DNA of 64,000 nt. Source: QHXQ01 sp036389395 (GTDB lineage: Bacteria; Acidobacteriota; Blastocatellia; Pyrinomonadales; Pyrinomonadaceae). Each line of letters opens with the position of its first letter. Position 1 is the stretch's first letter. The translations under genes and the position numbers were made by a program. The stretch is from positions 62,001 to 126,000 of the forward strand of contig DASVPY010000062.1 of the NCBI GenBank assembly GCA_036389395.1, in the 5' to 3' direction. The notes beneath the pieces are model-generated. The model was not told where the DNA came from. It saw only the letters and a list, made by a program, of their open reading frames with translations, and searched no databases. Of this stretch, positions 16,605-24,728 are shown piece after piece.

Positions 16605-17026
16605 GGCGCGGGGTAGAGTTGGTAGAGCATCAGGTAGACGAGCACGCCGGTGGCGGAGACGTAGAGCCAGACGGGGAACGTCCAGCGCGCGACGCGGCGG
16701 TGGCGGGCGTAGTCGCCGCCGAGCGCGCGCCTGAGCGTCACGGCGACGAGCGGCACGATGACCGCCGCGAGGACGGTGTGCGTCGTGAGGATGAAGAAGT
16801 AGAGCGGGCGCGCGAGACCCTGCCCGGCGAAGCGCGTCGTGCCGTGGTGCGCGTGGTAGACGAGGTACGAGACGAGGAACGCGACCGACGCCGCGAGCGC
16901 CGCCAGCATACAAGTCAGGTGCGCCCGGACTTTGCCCTGCCGGATCAGCAGGTAGCCCGTCGCCAGCAGCACGCCGCTCGTCGCGTTCAGCGCCGCGTTC
17001 AGGTGGGGCAATAGATCGTAAGGCAT
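16601..17026 (-). CDS. DUF420 membrane protein (CtaM-like)
   Basis: The 141-residue product has four membrane helices with conserved polar residues: LNAALNATSG in helix 1, SYLVYHAHHGTTRF after helix 2, FFILTTHTVLAA in helix 3 and RHRRVARWTFPVWLYVSATGVLVYLMLY at the end of the protein. This is the DUF420 pattern, which includes CtaM, needed for haem-copper oxidase maturation in Firmicutes. Its place behind the oxidase genes fits that role. The stop overlaps the ATG of the HEAT/barrel gene. A 120-base repeat-filled spacer separates it from the upstream zinc-ribbon gene. Confidence 0.82.
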   Translation of the reverse strand: MPYDLLPHLNAALNATSGVLLATGYLLIRQGKVRAHLTCMLAALAASVAFLVSYLVYHAHHGTTRFAGQGLARPLYFFILTTHTVLAAVIVPLVAVTLRRALGGDYARHRRVARWTFPVWLYVSATGVLVYLMLYQLYPAP

Positions 17027-17030
17027 GGGA

Positions 17031-17148
17031 AGCAGTGGTCGGTGGTCGGTGGTCAGTTGTACCTGTTTCGTCGGTGGCCCGTTTTAGCTTCAGCACTCAA
17101 TTCGCGTCAGAGGCACAACTGACCACCGACCACTGACCACCGACTACT
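17031..17148. repeat. Inverted heptamer array (gtggtca/gtggtcg type)
   Basis: The left arm at 17034-17060 is built of 7-base units (gtggtcg, gtggtca). The right arm at 17114-17148 carries the complementary units (gaccacc, gaccact). The arms can pair over about 27 bases. The right arm runs into the stop codon of the zinc-ribbon gene at 17147-17149. It occupies the whole spacer between two genes of the respiratory locus. Confidence 0.8.
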
Positions 17149-17368
17149 ATTTTTTCCCGTGGGCGGGTTTGGGCGCGGGGGCTTTGCGCTCGCTCAGTTC
17201 CTCGTAGCCGCAGCGCTCGCACTGCCAGACGGGGAAGGTGGCCGCGGGGTCTTTGCTCTCGTAGACGGCGCGGCGCGAGGGGATGATCTTGCCGCCGCAG
17301 TGCGGGCACGCGCGCCCGCGTATGCTCGCGCGCGTGTTGTCAACCTCCGGCTTGTCTTCGCTCGCCAT
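17147..17368 (-). CDS. Small zinc-ribbon protein
   Basis: The 73-residue product holds two CxxC pairs, C21-P-H-C24 and C50-E-R-C53 (WQCERCGYEELSE), separated by 25 residues with several basic residues. This is a zinc ribbon of the kind seen in YgiT-type or RNA-polymerase-associated small proteins. The tail is Lys/Pro-rich (KAPAPKPAHGKK). The TAG stop lies within the right arm of a heptamer repeat. It sits in the respiratory locus between two accessory genes, but nothing in the protein links it directly to haem or copper. Confidence 0.7.
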   Translation of the reverse strand: MASEDKPEVDNTRASIRGRACPHCGGKIIPSRRAVYESKDPAATFPVWQCERCGYEELSERKAPAPKPAHGKK

Positions 17369-17401
17369 CGCTCTGCCCTTCCCTTTTCAAGCCGCGCGCC
17401 T

Positions 17402-17650
17402 TTAGTCGCCGTCGCCCGGCGGGCGGCGGTGCTTGTAGGTGAGATAGATGAACGTGCCGAAGAGCGCGACCGGCGGCGAGACCATCAGCAGGATGGCCGC
17501 GTTCAGGCGGCGCGCGGCCGCCGCGTCCAGCCCCGTGGTCGTCGCCTTGCACATCGCGCACTGCGCCAGCGCGGGCGCGCACACGCACAGCAACGCGACC
17601 GCCGTCGCCAGCAGGCAGAGACCGAGTTTGAGCCAACCGCGCGTACTCAT
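17402..17650 (-). CDS. Small two-TM protein with an extracytoplasmic CxxC
   Basis: The 82-residue product has an N-terminal signal-like helix (about 8-28), then C-A-M-C (AQCAMCKATT) right after the membrane, a second helix (about 50-70) and a basic tail KHRRPPGDGD. The CxxC faces outside, where it could bind copper or haem-lyase substrates or act as a thiol pair. Proteins of this plan recur beside oxidase genes in Acidobacteria and relatives, but I know no proven function. It is 19 bases downstream of the subunit IV gene. Confidence 0.7.
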   Translation of the reverse strand: MSTRGWLKLGLCLLATAVALLCVCAPALAQCAMCKATTTGLDAAAARRLNAAILLMVSPPVALFGTFIYLTYKHRRPPGDGD

Positions 17651-17669
17651 CGTTTGCCAGCCTTCGCGC

Positions 17670-18266
17670 TCAGTGCTCCTGCTCGCCGGGCGTGACCGCC
17701 GGCCGGTCGCCGTAGGGGCGCAACTGCTTCGAGCGGAAGCCGTCCGGGAACATGGTCAGCAGCAGGCAGATGCAGACGACGAGCATCGGCACGAGCGTCA
17801 GCACCAGGCTCATGCGCTCGAACCGCAGGTGCATGAAGTAGGCCACGATCAGCACCGCCTTGATGATCGAGAGGCCCAAAAGGATCGTCAGCATCAAGGC
17901 GAGCGGTACGTGGAAGTACGCGAGCAAGACTTCGACCAGCGTCAGCCCCAGCAGCGCGCCGAGCACGGCGAGAAAGAGCTTGGTCGTGCCCTCGAAGTGC
18001 AGGTCTTCGGCCGCCGCGCCGCTGCCGGCCGGCGCGTCCTCGACCGCGAACAGCCCGCGCTCGCGCGCCCACAGCGCCGGGTTGATCATGAAGACGGCCG
18101 CGAGCGCCAGGCAGACCACGGTCATGAACAGGCTGTCTATGGTCAGGAAGTTGCCCGCCCAGCGCAGGTTCGACAGCGCCAGCAGGAAGAAGATGGCGGC
18201 CGCCAGCAGGCAGACGGCGTTCAGGATCACCTCCTGCTTCTGCCCCAGGTTGCGTAAGCTGCTCAT
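17670..18266 (-). CDS. Cytochrome c oxidase subunit IV-like membrane protein
   Basis: The 198-residue product has two N-terminal helices, a soluble loop and then a three-helix COX4_pro-type domain: TTKLFLAVLGALLGLTLVEVL, LSIIKAVLIVAYFMHLRFERM and SLVLTLVPMLVVCICLLLTMFPDGF. The AYFMHL element is typical of the small bacterial subunit IV that stabilises the CuB site and oxidase assembly. The start at MSSLRNLGQKQ was chosen because the longer upstream frame overlaps the subunit III gene. It lies between subunit III and accessory genes. Confidence 0.85.
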   Translation of the reverse strand: MSSLRNLGQKQEVILNAVCLLAAAIFFLLALSNLRWAGNFLTIDSLFMTVVCLALAAVFMINPALWARERGLFAVEDAPAGSGAAAEDLHFEGTTKLFLAVLGALLGLTLVEVLLAYFHVPLALMLTILLGLSIIKAVLIVAYFMHLRFERMSLVLTLVPMLVVCICLLLTMFPDGFRSKQLRPYGDRPAVTPGEQEH

Positions 18267-18334
18267 CGTTCGTGTCCCTCTCAAACGTCGGCGGCGAAAG
18301 TGTCGCCCGTCGTTCCGTCGCGCCCGATAGGTCG

Positions 18335-19009
18335 TCAGGCCTTGAAGTCCACCGACAGCAGGTAGATCAGCGGGAAGACGAACATCCAGACGAGATCGAC
18401 GAAGTGCCAGTAGAGACCGCTGATCTCCACGTCCTCGTGCTTGACGCTGCGGATGCGCATGGCCACGACGCCGAGGTAGCAGACGCCCGTGAAGACGTGG
18501 AACATGTGCAGCCCCGTGGTGGCGAAGAAGGTCGCGCCGAAGAGCGGCGACGCGTGCGGCCAGCGCTCGGCCCACTCGTGCGCGAAGTGGCTGCCGGGGT
18601 TGAGGCCGAACGGGCGCAGGCCCTCTTCGATCAGGTGCGCCCACTCGTAGATGTGCAGCACGAGGAAGGCGAGGCCGCCGACCATCGTCCCGCCGATCCA
18701 GCGCCGCGCGGCGCGGCGGCGGCCGTGCGCCGACGCCCTGACCGCCATGACCATCGTGAAGCTCGACGAGAGCAGGCACAGCGTCATCGTCGTCGAGAAC
18801 AGGATCGAGGGGCTGAAGGCGAACGGCGTGGCCCACTCGGCGCTCGACAGCCGCACGTAGCTGTAGCCCACGAGCAGCGCCGAGAACGTCAGCGCGTCCG
18901 AGACGATGAAGAGCCACATGCCGAGCTTGCGATGCCCGACGCGGTACGGCAGCGTGCCGCCGCCCCAGTCGGCGGCCGGCACCGTGTCAACGTGTGCGTG
19001 CGTGCTCAA
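18335..19009 (-). CDS. ctaE: Cytochrome c oxidase subunit III
   Basis: The 224-residue product has about five to six membrane helices and the subunit III hallmarks: KLGMWLFIVSDALTFSALL, the E-x-x-H pair (LHIYEWAHLIEEGL), TGLHMFHVFTGVCYL and the terminal VEISGLYWHFVDLVWMFVFPLIYL. It forms part of the membrane core of the haem-copper oxidase. The start is a TTG preceded by GGAGGTG at ideal spacing. The gene begins 4 bases after the stop of another subunit III-like gene, so the locus carries two. Confidence 0.93.
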   Translation of the reverse strand: MSTHAHVDTVPAADWGGGTLPYRVGHRKLGMWLFIVSDALTFSALLVGYSYVRLSSAEWATPFAFSPSILFSTTMTLCLLSSSFTMVMAVRASAHGRRRAARRWIGGTMVGGLAFLVLHIYEWAHLIEEGLRPFGLNPGSHFAHEWAERWPHASPLFGATFFATTGLHMFHVFTGVCYLGVVAMRIRSVKHEDVEISGLYWHFVDLVWMFVFPLIYLLSVDFKA

Positions 19010-19013
19010 ACGC

Positions 19014-19730
19014 TCACCTCCACAGGAATAGGAGTGCGAACAGGTAGACCCACAGCCCGTCCATGAAGTGCCAGTAGAGCGCGACGGCGTCCACCACGGC
19101 CGCGCGCCGCCGCGCCGTGCCGCGCCCGCGCTGCGCCCCGTCGTCCTTCAGCCCCGCGCGCCAGAGCAGGTAGCACAAGCCCGCCAGGCCGCCCAGCAGG
19201 TGCAGCCCGTGCAGACCCGTCAGCAGGTAGAAGAAGGAACTGTACGGGTTGGTCGCCATGTAGACGCCCGCGGCGACGAGTTGCCGCCACGCGAGCAGTT
19301 GCGCCACGACGAACGCGCCGCCCAACACGAGCGACGACGCGAGCCAGCGGCGGTACGCGGCGCGCTCGCCCCGGCGCAGGCGGCGGCGCGCGACTTCGAG
19401 CGCGGCGCTGCTCGCCAGGATCAGCGCCGTGCTCAGCCAGAGCACGCGCGGCAACTCGACCGTGGCCCAGTCGCGCATGCTCGCGCGGAACATGTAGGCG
19501 CTCGTGAACGCGACGAAGAGCATCACGACGGCCGCGATGAGCACCCACGCGCCGATGCGGAAGTGCGCGCCGTCGGAGTCCGACAGGGGCCCGCCCCGGC
19601 CGCCGTTCGGGCCGCCGTTGGGGCCGCGCCCCGGCGGGTAGGGGCCGCCGCGCGCGCCGCCCAAACCCCGCGCCGCGTCCTTGGCCCGCGGCCGCTCGCG
19701 CGTCTCAGTGGTGGCCGTCGTGGTGGCCAT
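19014..19730 (-). CDS. Second cytochrome c oxidase subunit III-like protein
   Basis: The 238-residue product starts with a Gly/Pro-rich cytoplasmic tail of about 55 residues (GGPYPPGRGPNGGPNGG). Five helices follow with the subunit III pattern: FRIGAWVLIAAVVMLFVAFTSAYMFR, SFFYLLTGLHGLHLLGGLAGL and ALYWHFMDGLWVYLFALLFLW. It is shorter in the loops than its downstream paralogue and lacks the E-x-x-H element, so it may be structural. Its ATG lies inside the end of the subunit I gene (26-base overlap), tying their expression. Subunit III duplication at one locus is known in some caa3-type operons. Confidence 0.88.
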   Translation of the reverse strand: MATTTATTETRERPRAKDAARGLGGARGGPYPPGRGPNGGPNGGRGGPLSDSDGAHFRIGAWVLIAAVVMLFVAFTSAYMFRASMRDWATVELPRVLWLSTALILASSAALEVARRRLRRGERAAYRRWLASSLVLGGAFVVAQLLAWRQLVAAGVYMATNPYSSFFYLLTGLHGLHLLGGLAGLCYLLWRAGLKDDGAQRGRGTARRRAAVVDAVALYWHFMDGLWVYLFALLFLWR

Positions 19731-21675
19731 TGCCCGTCACCTCCCCGCCTTGTTCGCCCGCGCCCGCGAGGGCCGGCGCGTTGGCCGCCCGCTCGTCCGG
19801 CGTCGTCTGCATCACGTAGTCTTCCGGCGCGTCCGGCACGGCGAACTCGTACGCGCCGCGGTAGACCGTGGGCACGCGCCCGCCGAAGTTGTCGAACGGC
19901 GGCGGCGACGGCACGGCCCATTCGAGCGTCGTCGCCTCCCAAGGGTTGTCGCCCGCCCGTCGGCCCTTGAACAGCGACCAGAAGAAGTTGAACAGGAAGA
20001 TGAGTTGCACCGCCGCCGTCACAATCGCCGCGACCGTGACGAGCATGACGAGCGGGTGCGTCTTGTTGAGGAAGACGTACTCGGCGAACGACGCGTAGCG
20101 GCGCGGCATCCCGACCAGGCCCATCGCGTGCATCGGCACGAAGATGGCGTAGACGCCGACGAACGTGGGCCAGAAGTGGATGTAGCCGAGCGTGTCGCTC
20201 ATCATCCGGCCGAACATCTTCGGGAACCAGAAGTAGATGCCCGCGAACATGCCGAAGATGGCCGCCACGCCCATGACGAGGTGGAAGTGCGCGAGCACGA
20301 AGTAGGTGTCGTGCATCGAGAGGTCGAGCGAGGTCTGACCCAGCACGAGGCCGGTGATGCCGCCCGCGACGAAGAGCGAGACGAAGCCGATGGCGAACAG
20401 CATCGGCACGGTGAAGCGTATGCGCGCGCCCCAGAGCGTGCCCAGCCAGTTGAACGTCTTGACCGCCGACGGCACGCCGATGCACAGGGTCAGCACCGAG
20501 AACGCCATGCCCGAATACGGACTCATGCCGCTGATGAACATATGGTGGCCCCACACGAAGAAGCCCAGGAGGCCGATGGCGAACATGGCGAAGACCATCG
20601 CGCGGTAGCCGAAGATGGGCTTGCGCGCGAAGGTCGAGAGGATGTGCGAGGTCGCGCCCATGCCCGGCAGGATGGCGATGTAGACTTCGGGGTGGCCGAA
20701 GAACCAGAACAGGTGTTGCCACAGGATGGGCGACCCGCCCGCGTGCTGCGTCAGCAGTTGATCGCTGACGACGAGGTTGCCCGGAATGAAGAAGCTCGTG
20801 CCGGCGTGGCGGTCGAGCAGCAGCAGGATGCCGCCCGCCAGGAGCACGGGGAACGAGAGCAGCGCGAGGATGGCGGTCGTGAACCAAGACCAGCACGTCA
20901 GCGGCATCCGCATCAGCGACATCCCGCGCGTGCGCATGTTGAGCAGGGTCGTGATGAAGTTGAGCGCGCCGAGCAAAGAGGCGACGCAGAAGATGGCGAT
21001 GGACGTGATCCACAGCGTCGCGCCCGCGCCCTGGCCCGGCCCGGCGATCTTGCCGAGCGCGCTCAGGGTCGGGTAGCCCGTCCAGCCGCCGATGGGGCCG
21101 ATTGTGCCGCTGCCGCCGCCGCCCAAATAAGTCTCCGCGAACTTGGCCAGCCCCGACTTCGCGTGCAGGCTGATGCTGAACGCGGTCGAGCCTTCGACGA
21201 AGATGGCGGTGATGAGGACGACGAGGCCCAACAGCGTCGTCCAGAACGAGAGCATGTTGAGGACGGGGAACGCCATGTCGTCCGCGCCGATCTGGATCGG
21301 CAGGAAGTAGTTGCCGAAGCCGCCCTGCGGCGCGGTCGTCAGCACGAAGAAGACCATGATCGTGCCGTGCATGGTGACGAGCGACAGGTAGAACTCTGGA
21401 CTCATCTGCCCGCCCGGCGCGCCCGCCTTGAAGATCGTGCCCAGCAGCGGCCACTTGTGATCGGGCCACGTCAGGTTCAGCCGCATCAGCACCGACATGA
21501 TCAGCCCGACGAAGACCGAGAACAGGGCGAGCAGCAAATACTGGATGCCGATCACCTTGTGGTCGAGGCTGAAGATGTACTTGCGTATGAAGCCGGACGG
21601 CGGCGTGTGATGGTGCGCCGCGGCGTGCCCTTCTTCGGGCCCGTGGCTGTCGGCATGGGGAACGGCCTCAGACAT
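19705..21675 (-). CDS. ctaD: Cytochrome c oxidase subunit I
   Basis: The 656-residue product has at least twelve helices with all haem and copper ligands: low-spin haem His in MHGTIM, the CuB His/Tyr pair in FFGHPEVYI, CuB HisHis in VWGHHMF, and the haem a3 and haem a histidines in HDTYFVLAHFHLV. The glutamate in GHPEVY marks an A1-type oxidase with a D-type proton channel. It reduces oxygen to water and pumps protons. The His-rich N- and C-terminal tails (HGPEEGHAAAHHH, NGHHDGHH) may bind metal. I chose the ATG at 21675 over the adjacent TTG. Confidence 0.97.
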   Translation of the reverse strand: MSEAVPHADSHGPEEGHAAAHHHTPPSGFIRKYIFSLDHKVIGIQYLLLALFSVFVGLIMSVLMRLNLTWPDHKWPLLGTIFKAGAPGGQMSPEFYLSLVTMHGTIMVFFVLTTAPQGGFGNYFLPIQIGADDMAFPVLNMLSFWTTLLGLVVLITAIFVEGSTAFSISLHAKSGLAKFAETYLGGGGSGTIGPIGGWTGYPTLSALGKIAGPGQGAGATLWITSIAIFCVASLLGALNFITTLLNMRTRGMSLMRMPLTCWSWFTTAILALLSFPVLLAGGILLLLDRHAGTSFFIPGNLVVSDQLLTQHAGGSPILWQHLFWFFGHPEVYIAILPGMGATSHILSTFARKPIFGYRAMVFAMFAIGLLGFFVWGHHMFISGMSPYSGMAFSVLTLCIGVPSAVKTFNWLGTLWGARIRFTVPMLFAIGFVSLFVAGGITGLVLGQTSLDLSMHDTYFVLAHFHLVMGVAAIFGMFAGIYFWFPKMFGRMMSDTLGYIHFWPTFVGVYAIFVPMHAMGLVGMPRRYASFAEYVFLNKTHPLVMLVTVAAIVTAAVQLIFLFNFFWSLFKGRRAGDNPWEATTLEWAVPSPPPFDNFGGRVPTVYRGAYEFAVPDAPEDYVMQTTPDERAANAPALAGAGEQGGEVTGNGHHDGHH

Positions 21676-21728
21676 CAACTTGCTCCTCTCGACTGCGGCT
21701 GCGGAAACAAGGGCGACAAATTATTCAC

Positions 21729-22583
21729 TCAATACTGCTGACCCGGCAGACCCAGCGGCAGCTTGTTCAACTCCGTGATGCGCCCCTGGAACTGCGCCTG
21801 CGGCAGCTTCATCAGCGCGTCGTAGTCGGCCTGCGGCAGCACGATCAGGTAGCTCTTCATCTTGTAGTGCAACTGCCCGCACAGCTCGGCGCAGGCCAGC
21901 TCGAAGCGGCCCGTCTTGACCGGCTTGAAGTGCACGCGGATGTTGAGACCCGGCACCACGTCCTGTTTGAAGCGCAGCTCCGGGACCCACAGGTCGTGCG
22001 TCACGTCCTTCGAGGTCATCGTCAGTTCCACGTCGCGCCCTTCGGGCATGACGAGCGTGGTCACGACCTGATCGTCGCGGCCGTTGGCGTCCGCGTCGTC
22101 GAGGCCGACGAAGTTCAGGTCGGCGTCTTTAATTTTCGCCGGGTCGGTGCGGCCGAACTGGCCGTCCGCGCCGGGGTAGTGGAAGTTCCACTGGAACTGC
22201 TGGGCGACGACGTTGACGCGGGCCGCGCCGGGCGGCGCGTCGTGGAAGTGGAGCCGCGCCCAGACGGTCTGCCCGAAGAGCGCGACCGTGACGAAGACGA
22301 CGAAGGTCACGCCCATGCAGAGCAGCTCGACGCGGTTGTTGCCGTGCGAGTAGATGCCGCGCGAGCCGTCGCGTCGCGCGCCGTAGCGCCAGAGCATGTA
22401 GCCCAGCGCGATCTGCGAGAGCGCGAACGCGACGCCGACCACGATGATCGTGATGAGGAACTGGCGGTCGTAGGCCGGCCCGTGCTCGGTGATGGCCGGC
22501 GGGAACCACCACTTCCCGCTCACGAACATCCAGACCGACAGGATTGTGATTACCCAGATCAGCGCAGCCAGAGCACGGCCCAT
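21729..22583 (-). CDS. ctaC: Cytochrome c oxidase subunit II (CuA subunit)
   Basis: The 284-residue product has three hydrophobic segments (about 5-22, 40-63 and 85-108), so one more than the usual two-helix hairpin. A cupredoxin domain follows. The CuA site is complete: H196, C231, E233, C235, H239 and M242 (CAELCGQLHYKM). The aromatic patch QFQWNFHYPG that receives electrons is present. No haem c domain is fused, so the donor is separate; the cupredoxin and octaheme genes upstream are obvious candidates. GGAG precedes the ATG. Confidence 0.96.
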   Translation of the reverse strand: MGRALAALIWVITILSVWMFVSGKWWFPPAITEHGPAYDRQFLITIIVVGVAFALSQIALGYMLWRYGARRDGSRGIYSHGNNRVELLCMGVTFVVFVTVALFGQTVWARLHFHDAPPGAARVNVVAQQFQWNFHYPGADGQFGRTDPAKIKDADLNFVGLDDADANGRDDQVVTTLVMPEGRDVELTMTSKDVTHDLWVPELRFKQDVVPGLNIRVHFKPVKTGRFELACAELCGQLHYKMKSYLIVLPQADYDALMKLPQAQFQGRITELNKLPLGLPGQQY

Positions 22584-22600
22584 CGTCGTCTCCTTAGAGA

Positions 22601-22770
22601 GCAGTGGTCAGTGGTCGGTGGTCAGTGGTCAGTTAAGAGTTCAAAGTTCAAAGTTCAAAGTTCAAAGTTCAAGGTTTAAGGCTCAAGGCCCGCCGCACGT
22701 CGAACCTTGAACATTGAACCTGCAACCTTGAACTTCTACCGACTCCTGACTCCTGACTCCTGACTACTGA
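22601..22770. repeat. Nested inverted heptamer arrays (gtggtca/gactcct outside, gttcaaa/cttgaac inside)
   Basis: The outer arms are 22601-22635 (gtggtca-type units) and 22741-22769 (gactcct-type units); they pair imperfectly in the same 7-base register. The inner arms are 22638-22677 (gttcaaa repeated four times, then variants) and 22701-22736 (ccttgaa/cattgaa variants). The whole forms a two-layer stem of about 170 bases between ctaC and ctaB. The ctaB stop codon (TAG) is inside the right outer arm. Confidence 0.85.
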
Positions 22771-23678
22771 TTTATCACCATCAGCCCGAACAAGAACGGC
22801 AGGTAGAGCACCGACGCGAGCAGGACGCGCCGGGCGTTGCGCCGCGACAGCGTCAGGAATGCCGCGATGCTACTCGACAGAAACAACAGCCCCAGCACGA
22901 GCGCGCCGACGAAGTAGAGCGCGCCGCCCAGGCCCAAGGCCACGGGCGCGAGGCTCACCGGCACGAGCAGCAGCGTCCAGAGGAAAATCTGCTGGCCGGT
23001 CAGCCGCCCCTCCGGCTCGACCACGGGCAGCATCAGGATGCCGGCCCGCGCGTAGTCCTCGCGGTACATCCACGCGATGGCGAAGAAGTGCGGGAACTGC
23101 CACAGGAACAGGATCGCGAACAGCGCGAAGCCGCCCACACTCACGCGCCCCGTCGCCGCCGCCCAGCCCAGCAGCGGCGGGACAGCGCCCGGAAACGCGC
23201 CGACCAGGGTCGAGAGCGACGAGCGCGTCTTGAGCGGCGTGTAGAGACCGAGGTAGCCGACGACGACGCCGAGGCCCAGGAGCGCCGAGAGCGGGTTGAC
23301 GAGCGCGAGCAGGTAGACTTCGGCCGCCACGGTCAGGGCGAGACCGAACAAGAGGGCCGCGCGCCCCGTCAGCCGGCCCGACGGGAGCGGGCGCAGCATC
23401 GTGCGCCGCATCCGCGCGTCGAGCGCGCGCTCCATGTACTGGTTGAGCGCGGCGATGCCCGAAGAGAGCAACCCCACGCCGATCATCGTGTGCAGGAAGC
23501 GTAGGTAGTCGGGCGTGCGCCCCGCGCCGAGGAAGTAGCCGGCCGCGGCCGTCAGCATGACGAGCACGGTGATGCGCGGCTTGGTCAACTCGACGTAGGC
23601 CGCGGCGCGCACGCGCGCGGCTGGCGGCGCGAGAGGCGCGGCCGCGGCGTCCCCGGTTAACTCGATCTCTTCGATCAC
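22764..23678 (-). CDS. ctaB: Protohaem IX farnesyltransferase (haem O synthase)
   Basis: The product is about 304 residues with nine predicted helices. It has the UbiA-superfamily prenyl-diphosphate motif: NQYMERALDARMRRT followed by RPLPSGR in loop 2-3, and a second acidic motif around WQFPHFFAIAWMYREDYARAG. It converts haem b to haem O, a step toward the haem a of the adjacent oxidase. The start is uncertain: a GTG at 23678 (VIEEIEL) fits the family length, while a TTG at 23744 would add 22 residues of poor pattern. The tail ends at a TAG inside a heptamer repeat. Confidence 0.93.
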   Translation of the reverse strand: MIEEIELTGDAAAAPLAPPAARVRAAAYVELTKPRITVLVMLTAAAGYFLGAGRTPDYLRFLHTMIGVGLLSSGIAALNQYMERALDARMRRTMLRPLPSGRLTGRAALLFGLALTVAAEVYLLALVNPLSALLGLGVVVGYLGLYTPLKTRSSLSTLVGAFPGAVPPLLGWAAATGRVSVGGFALFAILFLWQFPHFFAIAWMYREDYARAGILMLPVVEPEGRLTGQQIFLWTLLLVPVSLAPVALGLGGALYFVGALVLGLLFLSSSIAAFLTLSRRNARRVLLASVLYLPFLFGLMVINQ

Positions 23679-23796
23679 AGTGTCAGTCCCGCCCGTTCGG
23701 TTGAAGTTTGCCTGAGTGTCGCACCGGGCGGCGGCGACTGGCAAGCAACCAGGCGGCGGCCGGCGGCTGAATAAGTCTGCCGTCCGCCGCGCAGAG

Positions 23797-24687
23797 TTAC
23801 TGATGTTTCATCGGCATCGGCACTTCGAGCGCCGGCCCCACGGGCAGCGAGCCGCCGAACGGCTGCGCGCTCGCCTTCTGCGCGTCGAACGCGAAGTCCT
23901 GCGTCTTGATCTCCTTCGCGCCGACGGTCACGGACATCGTCTTCTCGCCGAACGACTCGTGCAGCGCGGCGACGGTGTACGTCCCCTGCGGCACGCCCGT
24001 GATGGTGAACCTGCCGTCCTCCGAGGAGACAGCGTAGAGCGGGCTTTTCATCACGCCGATGTAGGCCTTCATCCAAGGGTGCTGGTTGCACTTGACGGGG
24101 ATGACCACCTCCGCGCGCGGGAACGAGGCTTCGAGCGGCGGCGCGCTCGCCGGCTGCGACTGGTTGAACTCCTTGTTCGTCTTCGGCAGCGGGTGGACGT
24201 TGTGCGCCGTCGGATCGCTGTTCGTGATCTTGAGCTTCTGCCCGGCCATCAGCCCTAGCACGTGCGGCACGTAATGGCAGCCCTTCTGATCGAGCACGGC
24301 TTCCGTGCCCGGCGTGTCCCACGTCAGCGTGCTGATCGTCTTGCCGTCGGCGGTCTTGCCGTCTTTGATGTAGACGAAGACGTTGGCGAGCTTGCCGTCT
24401 TTGACGACGACGGTCTCGGTGTGCGGGTTCGGGTTGTTCTGCGAGCAGGCCGGGTCGGCGTCCATGCTGATGGGCTGGGGCGCGGGCGCGTTGCCGTTGA
24501 AGGCAATCGTGCCGATGATCTGGCCCTCGTTGCCGCTGGGCGTGTACTTCACGGCGGCCGGCGCGCCGTCTTCGCCGTCGCCTTCGGCCTCGTCCTCGTC
24601 GTCGCTGCTACAGGCGGCGAGCGCCAGCGAGAGCAGCCCGGCGACGAGGAGCAGCGCGAGCAGGCGGCGGACACGTTCGTATTGCAT
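23797..24687 (-). CDS. Cupredoxin-type lipoprotein with a carboxypeptidase-regulatory-like domain
   Basis: The 296-residue product has a lipoprotein signal with lipobox LALAAC and an acidic linker after the lipidated Cys. A plastocyanin-like domain follows with copper ligands typical of type I sites: His in TAHNVHPL, and Cys, His and Met in VKCNQHPWM. A beta-sandwich segment GRFTITGVPQGTYTVAALHE resembles carboxypeptidase regulatory domains. It probably sits in the outer or inner membrane periphery and carries electrons from the octaheme cytochrome just upstream to the CuA subunit downstream. That role is inferred from gene order and copper ligands. Confidence 0.85.
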   Translation of the reverse strand: MQYERVRRLLALLLVAGLLSLALAACSSDDEDEAEGDGEDGAPAAVKYTPSGNEGQIIGTIAFNGNAPAPQPISMDADPACSQNNPNPHTETVVVKDGKLANVFVYIKDGKTADGKTISTLTWDTPGTEAVLDQKGCHYVPHVLGLMAGQKLKITNSDPTAHNVHPLPKTNKEFNQSQPASAPPLEASFPRAEVVIPVKCNQHPWMKAYIGVMKSPLYAVSSEDGRFTITGVPQGTYTVAALHESFGEKTMSVTVGAKEIKTQDFAFDAQKASAQPFGGSLPVGPALEVPMPMKHQ

Positions 24688-24728
24688 CTTCAAATGTCTC
24701 CTACGAAGGGATGAAAGTCACCCCAATT

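Noticed and set aside
19681..21741. A 686-codon plus-strand frame opposite oxidase subunit I
   Set aside because: Charged repetitive product (His/Arg/Glu) without any pattern; subunit I on the minus strand has all metal ligands.
22601..22770. CRISPR array
   Set aside because: The tandem units are only 7 bases with no spacers, and the arms are inverted; no cas gene is in the window.
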